From Epiperipatus broadwayi (lineage: Eukaryota > Onychophora > Udeonychophora > Euonychophora > Peripatidae), in contig JAQFVV010006475.1 in the NCBI GenBank assembly GCA_028023455.1, forward strand, positions 186,001-250,000: a stretch of DNA of 64,000 nt. The letters run 5' to 3'. Shown piece by piece: positions 23,567 through 34,178 of the stretch. A program made the translations under genes and the position numbers. Within the stretch, counting starts at the first letter, position 1. Each line of letters opens with the position of its first letter. Below the pieces are notes generated by a model. That model did no database searches and was not told the origin of the DNA. It was given only the letters and a program-made list of their open reading frames with translations.

Positions 23567-25296
23567 TAGCCCATTCAAGGCAAATTAAAGATGGCCTTTT
23601 TTAATTAATAGAAATTCAAAAGTTAAATACAGAAATTTAGAATACATTAAAAGTTTATTTTTAGAAAAAGTTACCCTGAAACAAAGGAGCATGGGGGGCT
23701 TATCAATACCTAAAATCATAGGCAAAACAATAGAAGGGTAGCTGACAGAAAGGTATAAAAAGGAGAAGAGAACAAAAGACTGGGCTCTCTCTGGTGCTTT
23801 TGCTGATTCGTGCAGATCCCGTGTCTAGATTAGTGAGATTTTACTTTTAAAAATGTCTCTGATCTCCTATGCTTATTCATGCAGATCCTGTGCTGTGATT
23901 CTCTGAGATTTTGTTTCTAAACACAGAAAATATTGTTCCTGAATTAGGCAGATTTTGCCATTCAACTCGTTCAGATTTTGCTTCTGAATTTATTCAACTT
24001 TTGTCTTCGAAATCACTGTTATAAGTTTCAACATGCGACAAGTTAAAAGTTATATTAATTTGATGGATGCGACCATGATTGACGGTTAGGCAAACCGCTT
24101 TGCCTGCCGTCGGGGTCCTAAAACCATCAAAATGCCATAACATGTCCAACACATAGAAGCCTGAACTGTGAGCTGTGTCTGTGAACTTCACGATTAAAAT
24201 GCTGCATATTTTTTATTTCCTTCTCCGGACAACTTCCAATGTATTCAATCAAGCCACCACATCGAGGGAACTGGATCCAAAGAACAGGGACCAGTAACTG
24301 TATAAGAATCTCCTCATGAACTATTTATTACTTTACCTTTTTGATAAATACCTTTCTGAATTGTTTCATTTAATTCTATATATAATGTAACTGTTTTCTA
24401 TTATACTAATATTAGGTTTATCTTATTTTTATCATTTGATCATTTACTTATACTGTAATTTTTCCCCTTCGCTATTCCTCACTTTAAAATGTATATAAAT
24501 GTTTTCTTGTTTTATCTGCGGGTTAAATTATTTTTTTCCATTTAGAACTTTCCAATTTAAAATAATATTGGTCTTCTAAATACTAGTAAGATTCCTTTGT
24601 TTGCCAACTTGATCTCCTTGATAACGCTTCTTTTGTCCGCTTTTAGCCCCATATTTATATCTGTTAGTATAAATGTCTTAAATATTTTAAAATTGTTTTA
24701 AGCACAAAGCACCTAAAAATGCTTTGTGAAAGATTTATTTTAATTGTGCTGTATCGAGGGGATTCGAGTTAATAATTTTATTAAAGTTGGGAAGATATAG
24801 ATTTAGACCGCAAAATGTTCTGTAATTTCCCTCCGCCTTATCAAATTATTTATTATATAATCAACCGGGAAATAGCGGAGATAATTAAAACCTTTCAATA
24901 TTTAGCATTGTTTTATTAAAATATGTTATTTAATCTAAAAGGCTTAAGTTTTCTAATTTTATTTCAATTTCTGATTAGCTTAACCTTTATTTTACTTATC
25001 CAATGATCCAGGCATGCACAAACACATATTTCATATTATATTTTTATGCACATTTAACTTAGTCCCATAAGTGTTTTCATCCATGTCTCTCCCTGATGCT
25101 GAACTTTGGGCCAGGTGAGAAAATAATTTATGCGTATCTTAGATATGTTGTTGTTTCGTAGTTAGACTCGAGAATTGGCGAATAGGGCAGAGGTCATAGT
25201 ATTCTTGATTTCTATATCTCGCATATGGGCAGCCTTGAGGTACTTTCACCTAGTATTCAACTGGGTTAAACCAACATACATCATCTGATCGGTACA
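23567..25296 (-). repeat. 1.73 kb LTR, copy 1 (5' LTR of the Mag-like element)
   Basis: Collinear with 31725-33514. On the - strand it opens TGTACCGATCAGATGATG, and its first ~220 bases resemble the starts of LTRs at 34179 (+) and 49545 (-). The left edge, shared by both copies, is near TTAGCCCATTCA. It lies directly against gag, which gives the orientation. Relative to the second copy it has a small indel that shifts the internal reading frame. Confidence 0.7.
23994..24191 (-). pseudogene. LTR-internal reading frame, copy 1 (shifted)
   Basis: Sixty-odd residues (HSSGFYVLDML, HFDGF, HQINITFNLSHVETYN, SDFEDKS, then stop) that match the frame at 32160-32489. An extra base before GACACAGC disconnects it from the upstream part that is still joined in the other copy. 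I do not recognise the protein. Confidence 0.45.
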
Positions 25297-25312
25297 GTAG
25301 ATTTTTTTACCC

Positions 25313-25960
25313 CACATTTGGACACCCATCTGTGAGGCTTTTCAAAATTGCCACACCCTGCAATGCCCTATATAGCATTTGTTATGTATGTGTAATGTTT
25401 TTTTTTCTTTCGTTTGTTTTAAATAATGAATGATATTGGGTAAGATTTTTTTTCTCGGATTTGTCACACAAAATGGGCTGAATTTTATTTTGTGGAAGGA
25501 AAGTAAGGGGGACTTAAAGTATATATATATGTAGGCTGTTTTCACGGATTGTACACCCATCCATGAGGTGATTGAATATTTCCACACCCTGTATATTGTT
25601 GAGCATATATATAATTTTTTTTCAATAACATGAGAGTAGATATGAGTAAGATTTTTGCCCCCTGATTGGTGCACGCAATGGGCTGAGTTTTATTGTGTAG
25701 AAGGAAAGGAAAAGGGACTTAAGGTATATATATGTAAAAAAATTTCTCCGAGTTTGTCGCCGTGGTATGAATGTCATTGTTTTTTTAAAAAAATTAGTAC
25801 CCTGAGAAGTTTGTTTTAGTCAAATATATTTATATTAAAAGTATGAGTGAGATGTAAAATTCTTCTCCGAATTTGTCTCCTAATGTGAGCCAAATTTCAT
25901 TTTTAAGATTAATTAAAAAGTTAAATGTGTCATAGTGTAAATTTTTTTTTCCCGAGTTTT
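25313..25960. repeat. Diverged tandem repeats of about 210-230 bp
   Basis: The blocks CACCCATCTGTGAGG...CCACACCCTG (25323) and CACCCATCCATGAGG...CCACACCCTG (25553) recur with a following AATGGGCTGA and GGACTTAA at similar spacing. A third, weaker unit starts near 25755. Each unit carries a T-rich stretch. No coding frame. Confidence 0.5.
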
Positions 25961-28333
25961 AAATTGATAGAATGAAGATTTTATATTTAAAAAATTAACA
26001 CTCCATCAGTTTCTTTTGCTGTGATTATATAATGAGATTTCAGATTTATAGCAAATTTTTTTTTTCTAATGAATAGATTTGTCATGGCCAGTCGCCATAT
26101 TGTTTTTTGTCGAATAAAGTATATATCTCCGATGCGGTGGAAGTGTCAAATAAATACCCACCCGCCGACCCTTTAAATAGCTTTCGTACTTTGTTATTTT
26201 AGTATGGCTTATTAAACATGAGCAATTTTGGTATAATAATTTTTTTGAAATATAGTGTATATATGGTAGTGTTAATATTTAATAAAAAAAAGTACAAATA
26301 GATAATAATTTTTTTTTTCCATTTGTATAAATTTTTGTATAGATCTAATAGTTGATAACAATTTTTTTTTCTGTTAGTAGGAAATTCTTTTATTGTAGAT
26401 CTAAAGTTTGATTATTGCAGATTGACACGTGTCAACATACAGTGTCAGCAAATATTTTTTCACTTTCTCTGCGTTTCATTTCTTTTAATATAATGAATAA
26501 TTATAATCATGCAAAATGTTTTTGTTCACTTTTAAATATTTTGCAATTATGTTACCTCGCAAATAATATATAAGTATAAGTTTTGTTAATAATATCAAAT
26601 TTAATTTTCAACTTGTGAAATAGTAAATGCAGGTATGTTCGTTTTAATAAATATAAAATATATTTTGTATAACAAATGTCAGCCACTTTTAGTTAAGATT
26701 TTTTTCTCAATTCGGATTATGCTATTGGAATCATTTATTGAGCAACTGTTTGATGAAGACCTTTTTTAGTAACTGGTAGGTGAAGACCCTTTTAGTAACC
26801 GTTTTGGTGAAGACCCCTTACATTTTAGAGTTCAGGATTGCTGAGTAGCCTGAAATAATAGGTCTACGTCTGCAATCATTTCTTCCTCATTACATTTGCA
26901 ACCAGCGTTTACTAACCTGAAATAATAGGAGTATGCGGTCTGCAATATGACAAATCTTTCTAATAAAATCATGTACATGATAATAAAAGAAATATTTAAA
27001 TAGGTATATCTGTTTGTATATTTATATGTTGTCATATATATGCTTATTTAGTGAAGTACATATTCATATATATCGGTGTATATGGTATACATTTTGTTTA
27101 TAGTTTGGTAAAAACCCGTTTTTTATGTAAATGTTTTTTAAACAGTTTTTTATTTCCATGCATTATCTTTAAAATTGCTTGATAATTGCATAACTTATTT
27201 CGGGTTATGACCAAAATGGTATTTGGTTTCAAACCCAGGTTCATAATTCGGAGTGGCAGTTATCATGGGATTTTATTTTAATTTTTTTTTATTTTTGTTT
27301 TGTTAATCGTACTTTGGCTGTCTGAATTTATATTTTTTTGTCATGACCAAAATAGTAGTGTGGTTTCGAATCTAGGTCATACATATTACCTTAGTTGTTA
27401 TACGTCCGAAATCAAATTTTAAAATCATTTAAAATAGCATTTGCTTGTGCAGAGATTATTTTTCTTTTAGTAGAATCAATAAGAGTAAGAAATTTTTTTT
27501 GAAAGAGAAGTGAAACTTAAAATAAATTTTAATTGCATTAACCTGTATAAATCTTTATCAATGTGTGCTTGGATCATTATCCATTAAAATGTATATTTGA
27601 TATGGCCATTGCCTTGTTGACTGGCACCCTCCTATCAAATAAATTTGTCAGCAAGTGCAATCTCTCTTATCGGATTACAAATAAACCAAACCATAAGTAT
27701 AGTAGATGATCAAAATAACAATGTATGCTTAGTGAGCCAAAATAATTTAAATATGACATATGTATATTTTTGCTTTCATATTTCGTTTGGATATATATAA
27801 ACTTGTTGTATTAGTGTAAATGCATTTTTTAGTTGTTTCAGGTGTCAGAGAAAGCCGGGTCAAGCTGTAAGTGTATTATTTTTTAATTATATTGAGACAA
27901 CATAGTAGTGACATTAATAATGAAATATAAGAAAATAAATAAAGTAAAGTGAGGAGAATCATGTATGTAGTATAAATATTAAAAACAGACCCAGACAGGG
28001 CAATATTTCTTTTTATGTACAAAGCGACACATTTGGGCATTTTTGTTTAAAATAGGACCTCAAGAGGTAGGCAAAGTTGTGATTTCTAAATACACTACAA
28101 AAGTAAAAGAGTTAGTTATATAAAATAAAACTTATAATATTGATCTATTTTACAAAGAAGTAAAATTTTATTTTAGTAAAAAAGTATAGAATATACAAAA
28201 GTATAGAATATACAAACGTATATAGCAGCTAGACACTTATAGAAAAAATATATTATTTTGATTAGTTTTTTTTTCCTTGTTGTCTCTAAGTTATAAATAA
28301 GTTATTGTCAAACAAAATAGCCAGTATTAGAAA
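25961..28333. other. AT-rich region, nothing recognised
   Basis: There are long T runs and scattered short repeats, for example GGTGAAGACCCCTT-like units at 26750-26820. TTGACACGTGTCAA at 26422-26435 is a perfect palindrome. No domain-bearing frame is visible on either strand. Confidence 0.45.
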
Positions 28334-29146
28334 ATGGAGGAACAGAAGAGGACGAACGACCAAGAATATAATTTGGGAGCTCTCATCAAAGAAATGAGAG
28401 AGGAAAGAAAAATGATGATGACCATGTTCCAAGAAGTTATAAGGAATACAGCACAAAGGTTAAAACGTTTAGAGGAAAATATGAAACTCCATCAAAAACA
28501 GACTAGTATGACAAAAGCACCACCAGATGATGATACTCAAGTAAAGTGGCAAGATCAACAAGAACAAGACGATACTCATGTTAAATCATTGATTGATGAT
28601 GAATTATGTAAGGATATTCACCACTTGGACTTGTCAATCAAACAAGAAATGCAAAGTGGAGAAGAAAATGGGCAAATGATAGAGGATAGGGAGAGCACAA
28701 ACACTTCAGACTTCGGATTGGGTAAATAAAAGTGAAAAGGTGGGACAAGATATTAATAATAAAATGAATGACTTGACAGGATTTATTCCAACACATTTGC
28801 AGTATGGTAGAGCATGTCCTCAGGTATTTAAAACCAAAATGTTAGTAGAAGAGGGGAAAACAGATCGAGAAAACCAAAAGATAGCGAGTGAATGATTAAG
28901 ATGGGCGGTCTGCATAGCAAGAAGAAAAAACAAAACCGGCAATATCAATTCAAGCAAGGGAAGCAAGTATGGTTGAGAGATCTTAGGCCAAGTAGTACAG
29001 TGCGGAGAGAAGTCAAAAGGTTTTTTCCGATATATAAAGGACCACATGCTCAAAACAAGTGTGGAGGAAGTCCTTTTGGTTGTATTCTCATTTTTGGTGT
29101 TCGCCTAGAGATGGCGTTGATGCTAATCGAAAACATATACATATAA
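28334..29146 (+). pseudogene. Internally deleted gypsy gag-integrase remnant
   Basis: The first frame (28334-28729, 131 residues) is a charged coiled-coil protein resembling a Gag N-terminus. After its stop, another frame at 28764 reads NDLTGFIPTHLQYGRACPQV, the conserved integrase segment after the catalytic core, and from 28892 the integrase C-terminus reads FKQGKQVWLRDLRPSS then FFPIYKGPH. Capsid, protease, RT, RNase H and most of integrase (several kb) are missing between the two, so a large internal deletion has fused the ends. The remnant runs straight into the 1.8 kb arm that starts at 29129, which would then be its 3' LTR. Confidence 0.65.
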
Positions 29147-29274
29147 CGATTCCGGGGCCCGACCTAAATGATCGATTTGATCTAAAATGATCTTATTTTA
29201 GATTTATAATAAAATATTCTACTAACTAATACTATTATATGATGTTAGTTTTTTTCATTTTTGTAAATGTTTAG

Positions 29275-29790
29275 TAATCTTATCTTGTTTTTTTGAGTTT
29301 GTGTGTGTGTGTGTGTTTCTTTTTAAAGTAACGGTGTTTTTCTAACTTTTTTTTTTTTGGGACTTTATGTGTGTCTTTTTAAAGTTACAGGTTTTTTTTT
29401 TTTTTTTTGCAAGAGTAAATCAATACTTTTATTCAAAAGCAAGACATAATAAGAAAATGTTTATTAATCTTATCTTGTTTTTGAATTTGTGTGTGTATCA
29501 TTAAAGTTACGGGGCTTTTTCTAATATTTTTTTGGGGACTTTATGTGTGTCTTTTTAAAGTTACGGTATTTTTTTTTTTTTGCAAGAGTAAATCAATCAT
29601 TTGATTCAAAAGCAAGACGTAATAAGTCACTGTTTATTAATCTTAGATTGTTTTTGAGTTTGTATGTGTGTCTTTAAAGTTACGGGGCTTTTTCTCATTT
29701 TTTTGTTGGACTTTATGTGTATCCATTTTTTAAAGTTATGGTATTTTTGGTCAAGAGTAAAAATCAATTATTTTTATTAAAAAAGCAATA
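29275..29790 (+). repeat. Three tandem units of about 185 bp inside the arm
   Basis: Each unit contains TTATCTTGTTTTT-like sequence, a GTGTGT run, TTTAAAGTTACGG twice, a long T tract and GCAAGAGTAAATCAAT followed by AAAGCAAGAC. Copies start near 29275, 29461 and 29640. The same array occurs inverted at about 36885-37375. Confidence 0.75.
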
Positions 29791-29799
29791 CGTAATTCT

Positions 29800-30385
29800 A
29801 AATCTATCAAAAGTAACGTCATTTATATACTACAATTTAGAATTGATACCAGACTACTATTAGTAAGGACCGTCATTGAAAGATTCAATTGAAAAATGAT
29901 ACCCGACTAATTTCCGTTGTCTTTTTTTTTGGGGGGGGGCAGTAATGAATCAGAAAGTGGGTTGTTTTTGTTAACTCTGTCTATATAAAAAGGATACCGT
30001 TATTGAAATACTAAATTTAAAAATGATAGCCGACTAATTTGCATTTCTTTTGACAGTAATTAATCAGAAAGTGGGTTTCTTTTTTTTTTTTTGGTAAATC
30101 TTGTGTATGTATATATATATAATACTGTAATTCAAATACTTCATTGAAAAAAAAACAAATCCCATTGAATTTGCTTTTTTTTTTTAAGACAGTAACTAAG
30201 CAAGAACTGGGTTGTTTTTGTTAGTGTGTAGATATAAAAACTAATCTTATTTTGAAATAATAAATGTAACAAAAAAAAATAATAACAATACCCGATTAAT
30301 TTTTTTTTTTGGACAAGTAATTCTTAATAATTAAACACTGGGTTGTTTTTTGTTTGTGCGTATATATATATATAGCAAAAGTAAC
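29800..30385 (+). repeat. Four tandem units of about 130-150 bp inside the arm
   Basis: Each unit has a core of ATACCCGACTAATTT, a T tract, GACAGTAAT.AATCAGAAAGTGGGTTG and a TGTGTATATATA-like stretch. Copies are centred near 29900, 30030, 30170 and 30290. The inverted arm carries the matching set at about 36295-36870. Confidence 0.7.
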
Positions 30386-30975
30386 TTGTCACGGACTAAT
30401 TCTCGCGAAAACGGTACTTTCGCATGATCCTTAATTTTTTTTTCCGTTTCTCACCCTTAAAAGCAATTTTTGAGGGTTACCCATTCGTAATGGAATCTTC
30501 AGGACATTATTACTAAACTTACAACAGTAAAGTAAGTTACAACACATTAAAAAAAAGATGTCTTATCAAATTTTAAAAAACTACGACTGCTTCAAATGCA
30601 CACACTCTCACACGAAACTACAGAGAAAATAGATATTTTACTATTAGGAGAAAATGATGAACAAAATCAACTACTACGGCAGCCAATCAAGGCATTTTTT
30701 TCTTTTTGCTTTTAACATAGAAAAAAAAGCCATAACCGGTCAGCCGTCGGGAACTCTTTCTGTGTTTTAATCGTAGAAAGAAGTCTCATTTGTGTTGTCT
30801 TCTGTCGCCGTCACCTCCGTCCAACATAACGTGAGGACTTTTCTGCATTTATAACATAGAAACTTTTCTCTTTTGTTGGGTGAAGGTCGGTAAAACGGTA
30901 TATTTCTAGGAATTTACCTAGAAATAGTGACATCTTGAGGCGAACACCAAAGATGAGAAAACAACCGTGCTTTTT

Positions 30976-31724
30976 TTTGGAAAGATAGTCACATAATAAA
31001 AAGAGTATAACGTTAGAAACCTAAAACCTTGCATACCACCTGACCCCGGAAAATACAGAAATAAAAAAAAATATAGTATAACTTGTTAAACTAAAAATGA
31101 CATGGACCCGACTTAAGATATATGACATTAAATTATGGATAGACCGTTAGTTATATGATAAAGAAAAGAAAGACCATTAGTTGGTTAATAAAGTAAATAT
31201 TACAGCAAATTAAAGAGTAGGCTTGAACTCACCTGGCACAAATTTTTATCTCTGACCTGAAGCAACTGCACTTTTTTAACATTTTTTTTCTCACTAACTA
31301 TTGGGAAATGAAGCAATGGATCCAGAAGTCTGATGCATGCTTCACAGCCTTCTATAAACTTAACCAATATTGTAGAAATAAATTTATAGTCCAGTATTAG
31401 CAGGGTTTTGCATTAAAACTAAAATTAATACATTTATTTTGTTTACTTAATGGTATTTAAATTTGTATTTGCGTTAAAATACTTTCTTTTAAAATAAATT
31501 CTGTTAAGATTAAAGTGCTATTAAAATTTACTTGTAAAACTTATTAATCAAACATATATAAACGTCAAGCATATATATATATATGATTTAATGCAGATTT
31601 CTGTTGAAATAACATGTTATTTTATTAAAAGAAATAATATATTTTCTTTTTAAATTTTGTTAAAATATGGCATATGATTTTATTTTAAGATAAGCCTGCC
31701 AATATTTCTAAAGGAATGTATGTT
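30976..31724. other. Spacer with no recognised feature
   Basis: AT-rich, no coding frame, no match noticed elsewhere in the window. Confidence 0.45.
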
Positions 31725-33514
31725 TTAATTAGTTAGCCCATTCAAGACAAATTAAAGATGGCCTTTTTTAATTAATAGAAATTGAAAAGTTAAATACAAA
31801 AATCTAGAATAAATTAAAAGTTTATTTTTAGAAAAAGTTACCTTGAAACAGAGGAGTATAGTGGGCTTATCAACATCTAAAATCATATGCAAAACAATGG
31901 AAGGGTAGCTGACAGAAAGGTATAAAAAGGAGAAGAGAACAAAAGATTGGGCTCTCTTTGGTTCTTTTTCTGATTCGTGCAGATCCTGTGTCTAGATTAG
32001 TGAGATTTTACTTTTAAAAATCTCTCTGATCTCCTGTTTTTATTCATGCAGATCCTGTGCTGTGATTCTTCGAGATTTTGTTTTTAAATGCAGAAAATAT
32101 TGTTCCTGAATTAGGCAGATTTTGCGTTCAACTCGTTCAGATTTTGCTCCTGAATTTATTCAACTTTTGTCCTCAAAATCACTGTTATAAGTTTCAACAT
32201 GTGACAAGTTAAAAGTTATATTAATTTGATGGATGTGACCATGATTGGCAGTTAGGTAAACTGCTTTGCCTGCCGCCGGGATCCTAAAACCATCAAAATG
32301 CCGTAACATGTCCAACACATAGAAACCTGAACTGTGAGCTGTGTCTTGAACTTCGCAATTAAAATGCTGCATAATTTCCATTTCCTTGTCCGGACAAATC
32401 CCAACATATTCAATTAAGCCACCAGTTCGAGGGAACTGGATCCAAAGAACAAGGACCGGTAACTGTATAAGAATCTCCTTATGAACTATTTATTACTTTA
32501 CCTTTTTGATAAATACCTTTCTGAATTGTTTCATTTAATTATATATATAATGTAACTGTTTTCTGTTATAATAATATTAGATTTATCTTATTTTTATCGT
32601 TTGATCATTTACTTATATTGTAATTTTTCCCCTTCGCTATTTTTCATTTTAAAATGTATGTAAATGTTTTCTTGTTTTTATTGCTGTTTAAATTATTTTT
32701 TTCCATTTAAATCTTTCCAATTTAAAATAATATTGGTCTTCTAAATACTAGTAAGATTCCTTTGTTTGCCAACTTGATCTCCTTGATAACGCTTCTTTTG
32801 TCCGCTTTTAGCCCCATACTTATATCTCAGTTAGTATAAATGTCTTAAATATTTTAAAATTGTTTTAAGCACAAAGCACCTACAAAATGCTTTGTGAAAG
32901 ATTTATTTTAATTGTGCTGTATCAAGGGGATTCGAGTTAATAATTTTATTAAAGTTGGGAAGATATAGATTTAGCCTGCAAAATAATTTTATTAAAGTTG
33001 GGAAGATATAGATTTAGCCTGCAAAATGTTCTGTAATTGCCCTCTGCCTTATCATCAAATTATTTATTATATAATCAACCGAGGAATAGCAGAGATAATT
33101 AAAACCCTTCAATATTTAGCATTACGTTTTATTAAAATATGTTATTTATTCTAAAAGTCTTAAGTTTTCTAATTTTATTTCAATTTCTTATTAGCTTAAC
33201 CTTTATTTTACTTATCCAATGATCCAGGCACGCACAAACACATATTTCATATTATATTTTTATGCACATTTCACTTAGCTAGTCTTGTAAGTGTTTTCAT
33301 CCATGTCTCTCCCTGATGCTGAGCTTTGGGCCGGGTGAGAAAATAATTTATGCATATCTCAGATATGTTGTTTTGTAGTTAGACTCGAGAATTGGCGAAT
33401 AAGGCAGAGGTCATAGTATTCTTGATTTCTATATCTCACGTATGGGCGGCCTCAAGGTAAGATCACCTAGTATTCAAACTGGGTTAAACCAACATACATC
33501 ATCTGACCGGTACA
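31725..33514 (-). repeat. 1.7 kb LTR, copy 2
   Basis: Collinear with 23567-25296. On the - strand it starts TGTACCGGTCAG at 33514 and ends at 31725 next to unrelated sequence. It is preceded (33515-34175) by the same 3' internal block that follows integrase at 19240-20290, so it is the 3' LTR of a 5'-truncated copy of the Mag-like element. It differs from copy 1 by a 44-bp tandem duplication at about 32940-33027. Confidence 0.7.
32160..32489 (-). CDS. Unknown 109-codon frame inside the LTR
   Basis: Open from a stop at 32490 to the stop at 32160, with several Met codons (first clear start at 32381). It reads in part LWIQFPRTGGLIEYVGICPD, FYVLDMLRHFDGF, HQINITFNLSHVETYN, SDFEDKS. No signal peptide, zinc finger or enzyme motif is visible and I do not recognise the family. 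Over the last 62 codons I count 12 nucleotide differences from copy 1, six silent and six replacing, where neutral change would give about three replacing per silent. A possible 3' splice site (TTATACAG) lies near its 5' end. It may be an accessory element protein, a captured exon or a chance frame. Confidence 0.35.
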   Translation of the reverse strand: MVHKEILIQLPVLVLWIQFPRTGGLIEYVGICPDKEMEIMQHFNCEVQDTAHSSGFYVLDMLRHFDGFRIPAAGKAVYLTANHGHIHQINITFNLSHVETYNSDFEDKS

Positions 33515-34175
33515 ATATATGCATACAATAATTATAATCATGAAGACTTAACCCCGGTAAAATAAGGAAAGCAGATTTAATTACAATATACTAATATATA
33601 CATGTTTACACAAATACATTAAAACAATCATTATATATTTATATCAACAAACCTGAAGGTATACCAAAACAATAATAAAGATTTATGTGACCTACTTTAT
33701 AGTCCTTATGCTGACTCTTGGATGTTTGGAGGCCAGCCATCCACTCTGAGATATTATGCCAAATAAGCAATGTTCAGTGCCTTTCACAGTTCATCTGCAT
33801 TGGTAGAGCTTCCAGTTGCAAGTGTCCAATTCTTTATATTTTCACTCATTTTTTCAGTTCTGATTTTTTGGATTTGATTGGTCAATCTTGTCTATCCTGG
33901 TCAAATCAATCCCTCCCAGTTCACTTGCAGAAGCAGATTTAGACTTAAGTTTTACTTTGATTGATTATCTTTGCAGCCCGATTACTTTTTAATTACTCAT
34001 TTTGTTTATCTGCAAAGTTCCTTCGTTAATTAAACTTCCTATCTAAAAGGATTTGTTTTTTTGCTGTTTTAAAAAATAACACAAAGTGTAATATTATATT
34101 AAATTCACGAAGTATTTTTATCTTCATGTATATATAACTTACGTATATATATATGTGACAAATTATACACGTACA
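33515..34175 (-). repeat. 3' internal block of the Mag-like element, copy 2
   Basis: Homologous to 19240-20050 without the 167-bp hairpin insertion. It joins the 1.7 kb LTR at 33514. On the right it is cut off by a + strand LTR start at 34179. Confidence 0.6.
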
Positions 34176-34178
34176 TAC

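Larger units (their letters stand above)
19240..25296 (-). mobile_element. Mag-like Ty3/gypsy retrotransposon, decayed, 5' LTR present
   Basis: In - orientation: LTR (25296-23567), gag with zinc knuckles, protease, reverse transcriptase, RNase H, integrase, then the 3' internal block. Each gene has frame breaks, but the order is complete. The N-terminal part of gag and the expected primer-binding site are absent: the LTR abuts the middle of the capsid sequence at 23565, implying an internal deletion exactly at the LTR edge. The 3' LTR is missing. Integrase and Gag sequences resemble the Mag/K02A2.6-like group common in invertebrates. Confidence 0.75.
29129..30975 (+). repeat. 1.8 kb arm, left copy (probable LTR)
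   Basis: This is the reverse complement of 35705-37495 over its whole length with moderate divergence. It directly follows an integrase C-terminus on the same strand, as a 3' LTR would. The outer edge (AAAACATATACATATAAC) does not begin with TG, so the LTR reading is not certain. A long terminal inverted repeat of a 29.1-37.5 kb element is the alternative, but no target duplication is visible. Confidence 0.6.

Noticed and set aside
29275-30385. CRISPR-like or satellite array
   Set aside because: Units are long, diverged and few, and the whole array is part of the 1.8 kb arm; no short identical repeats with unique spacers.
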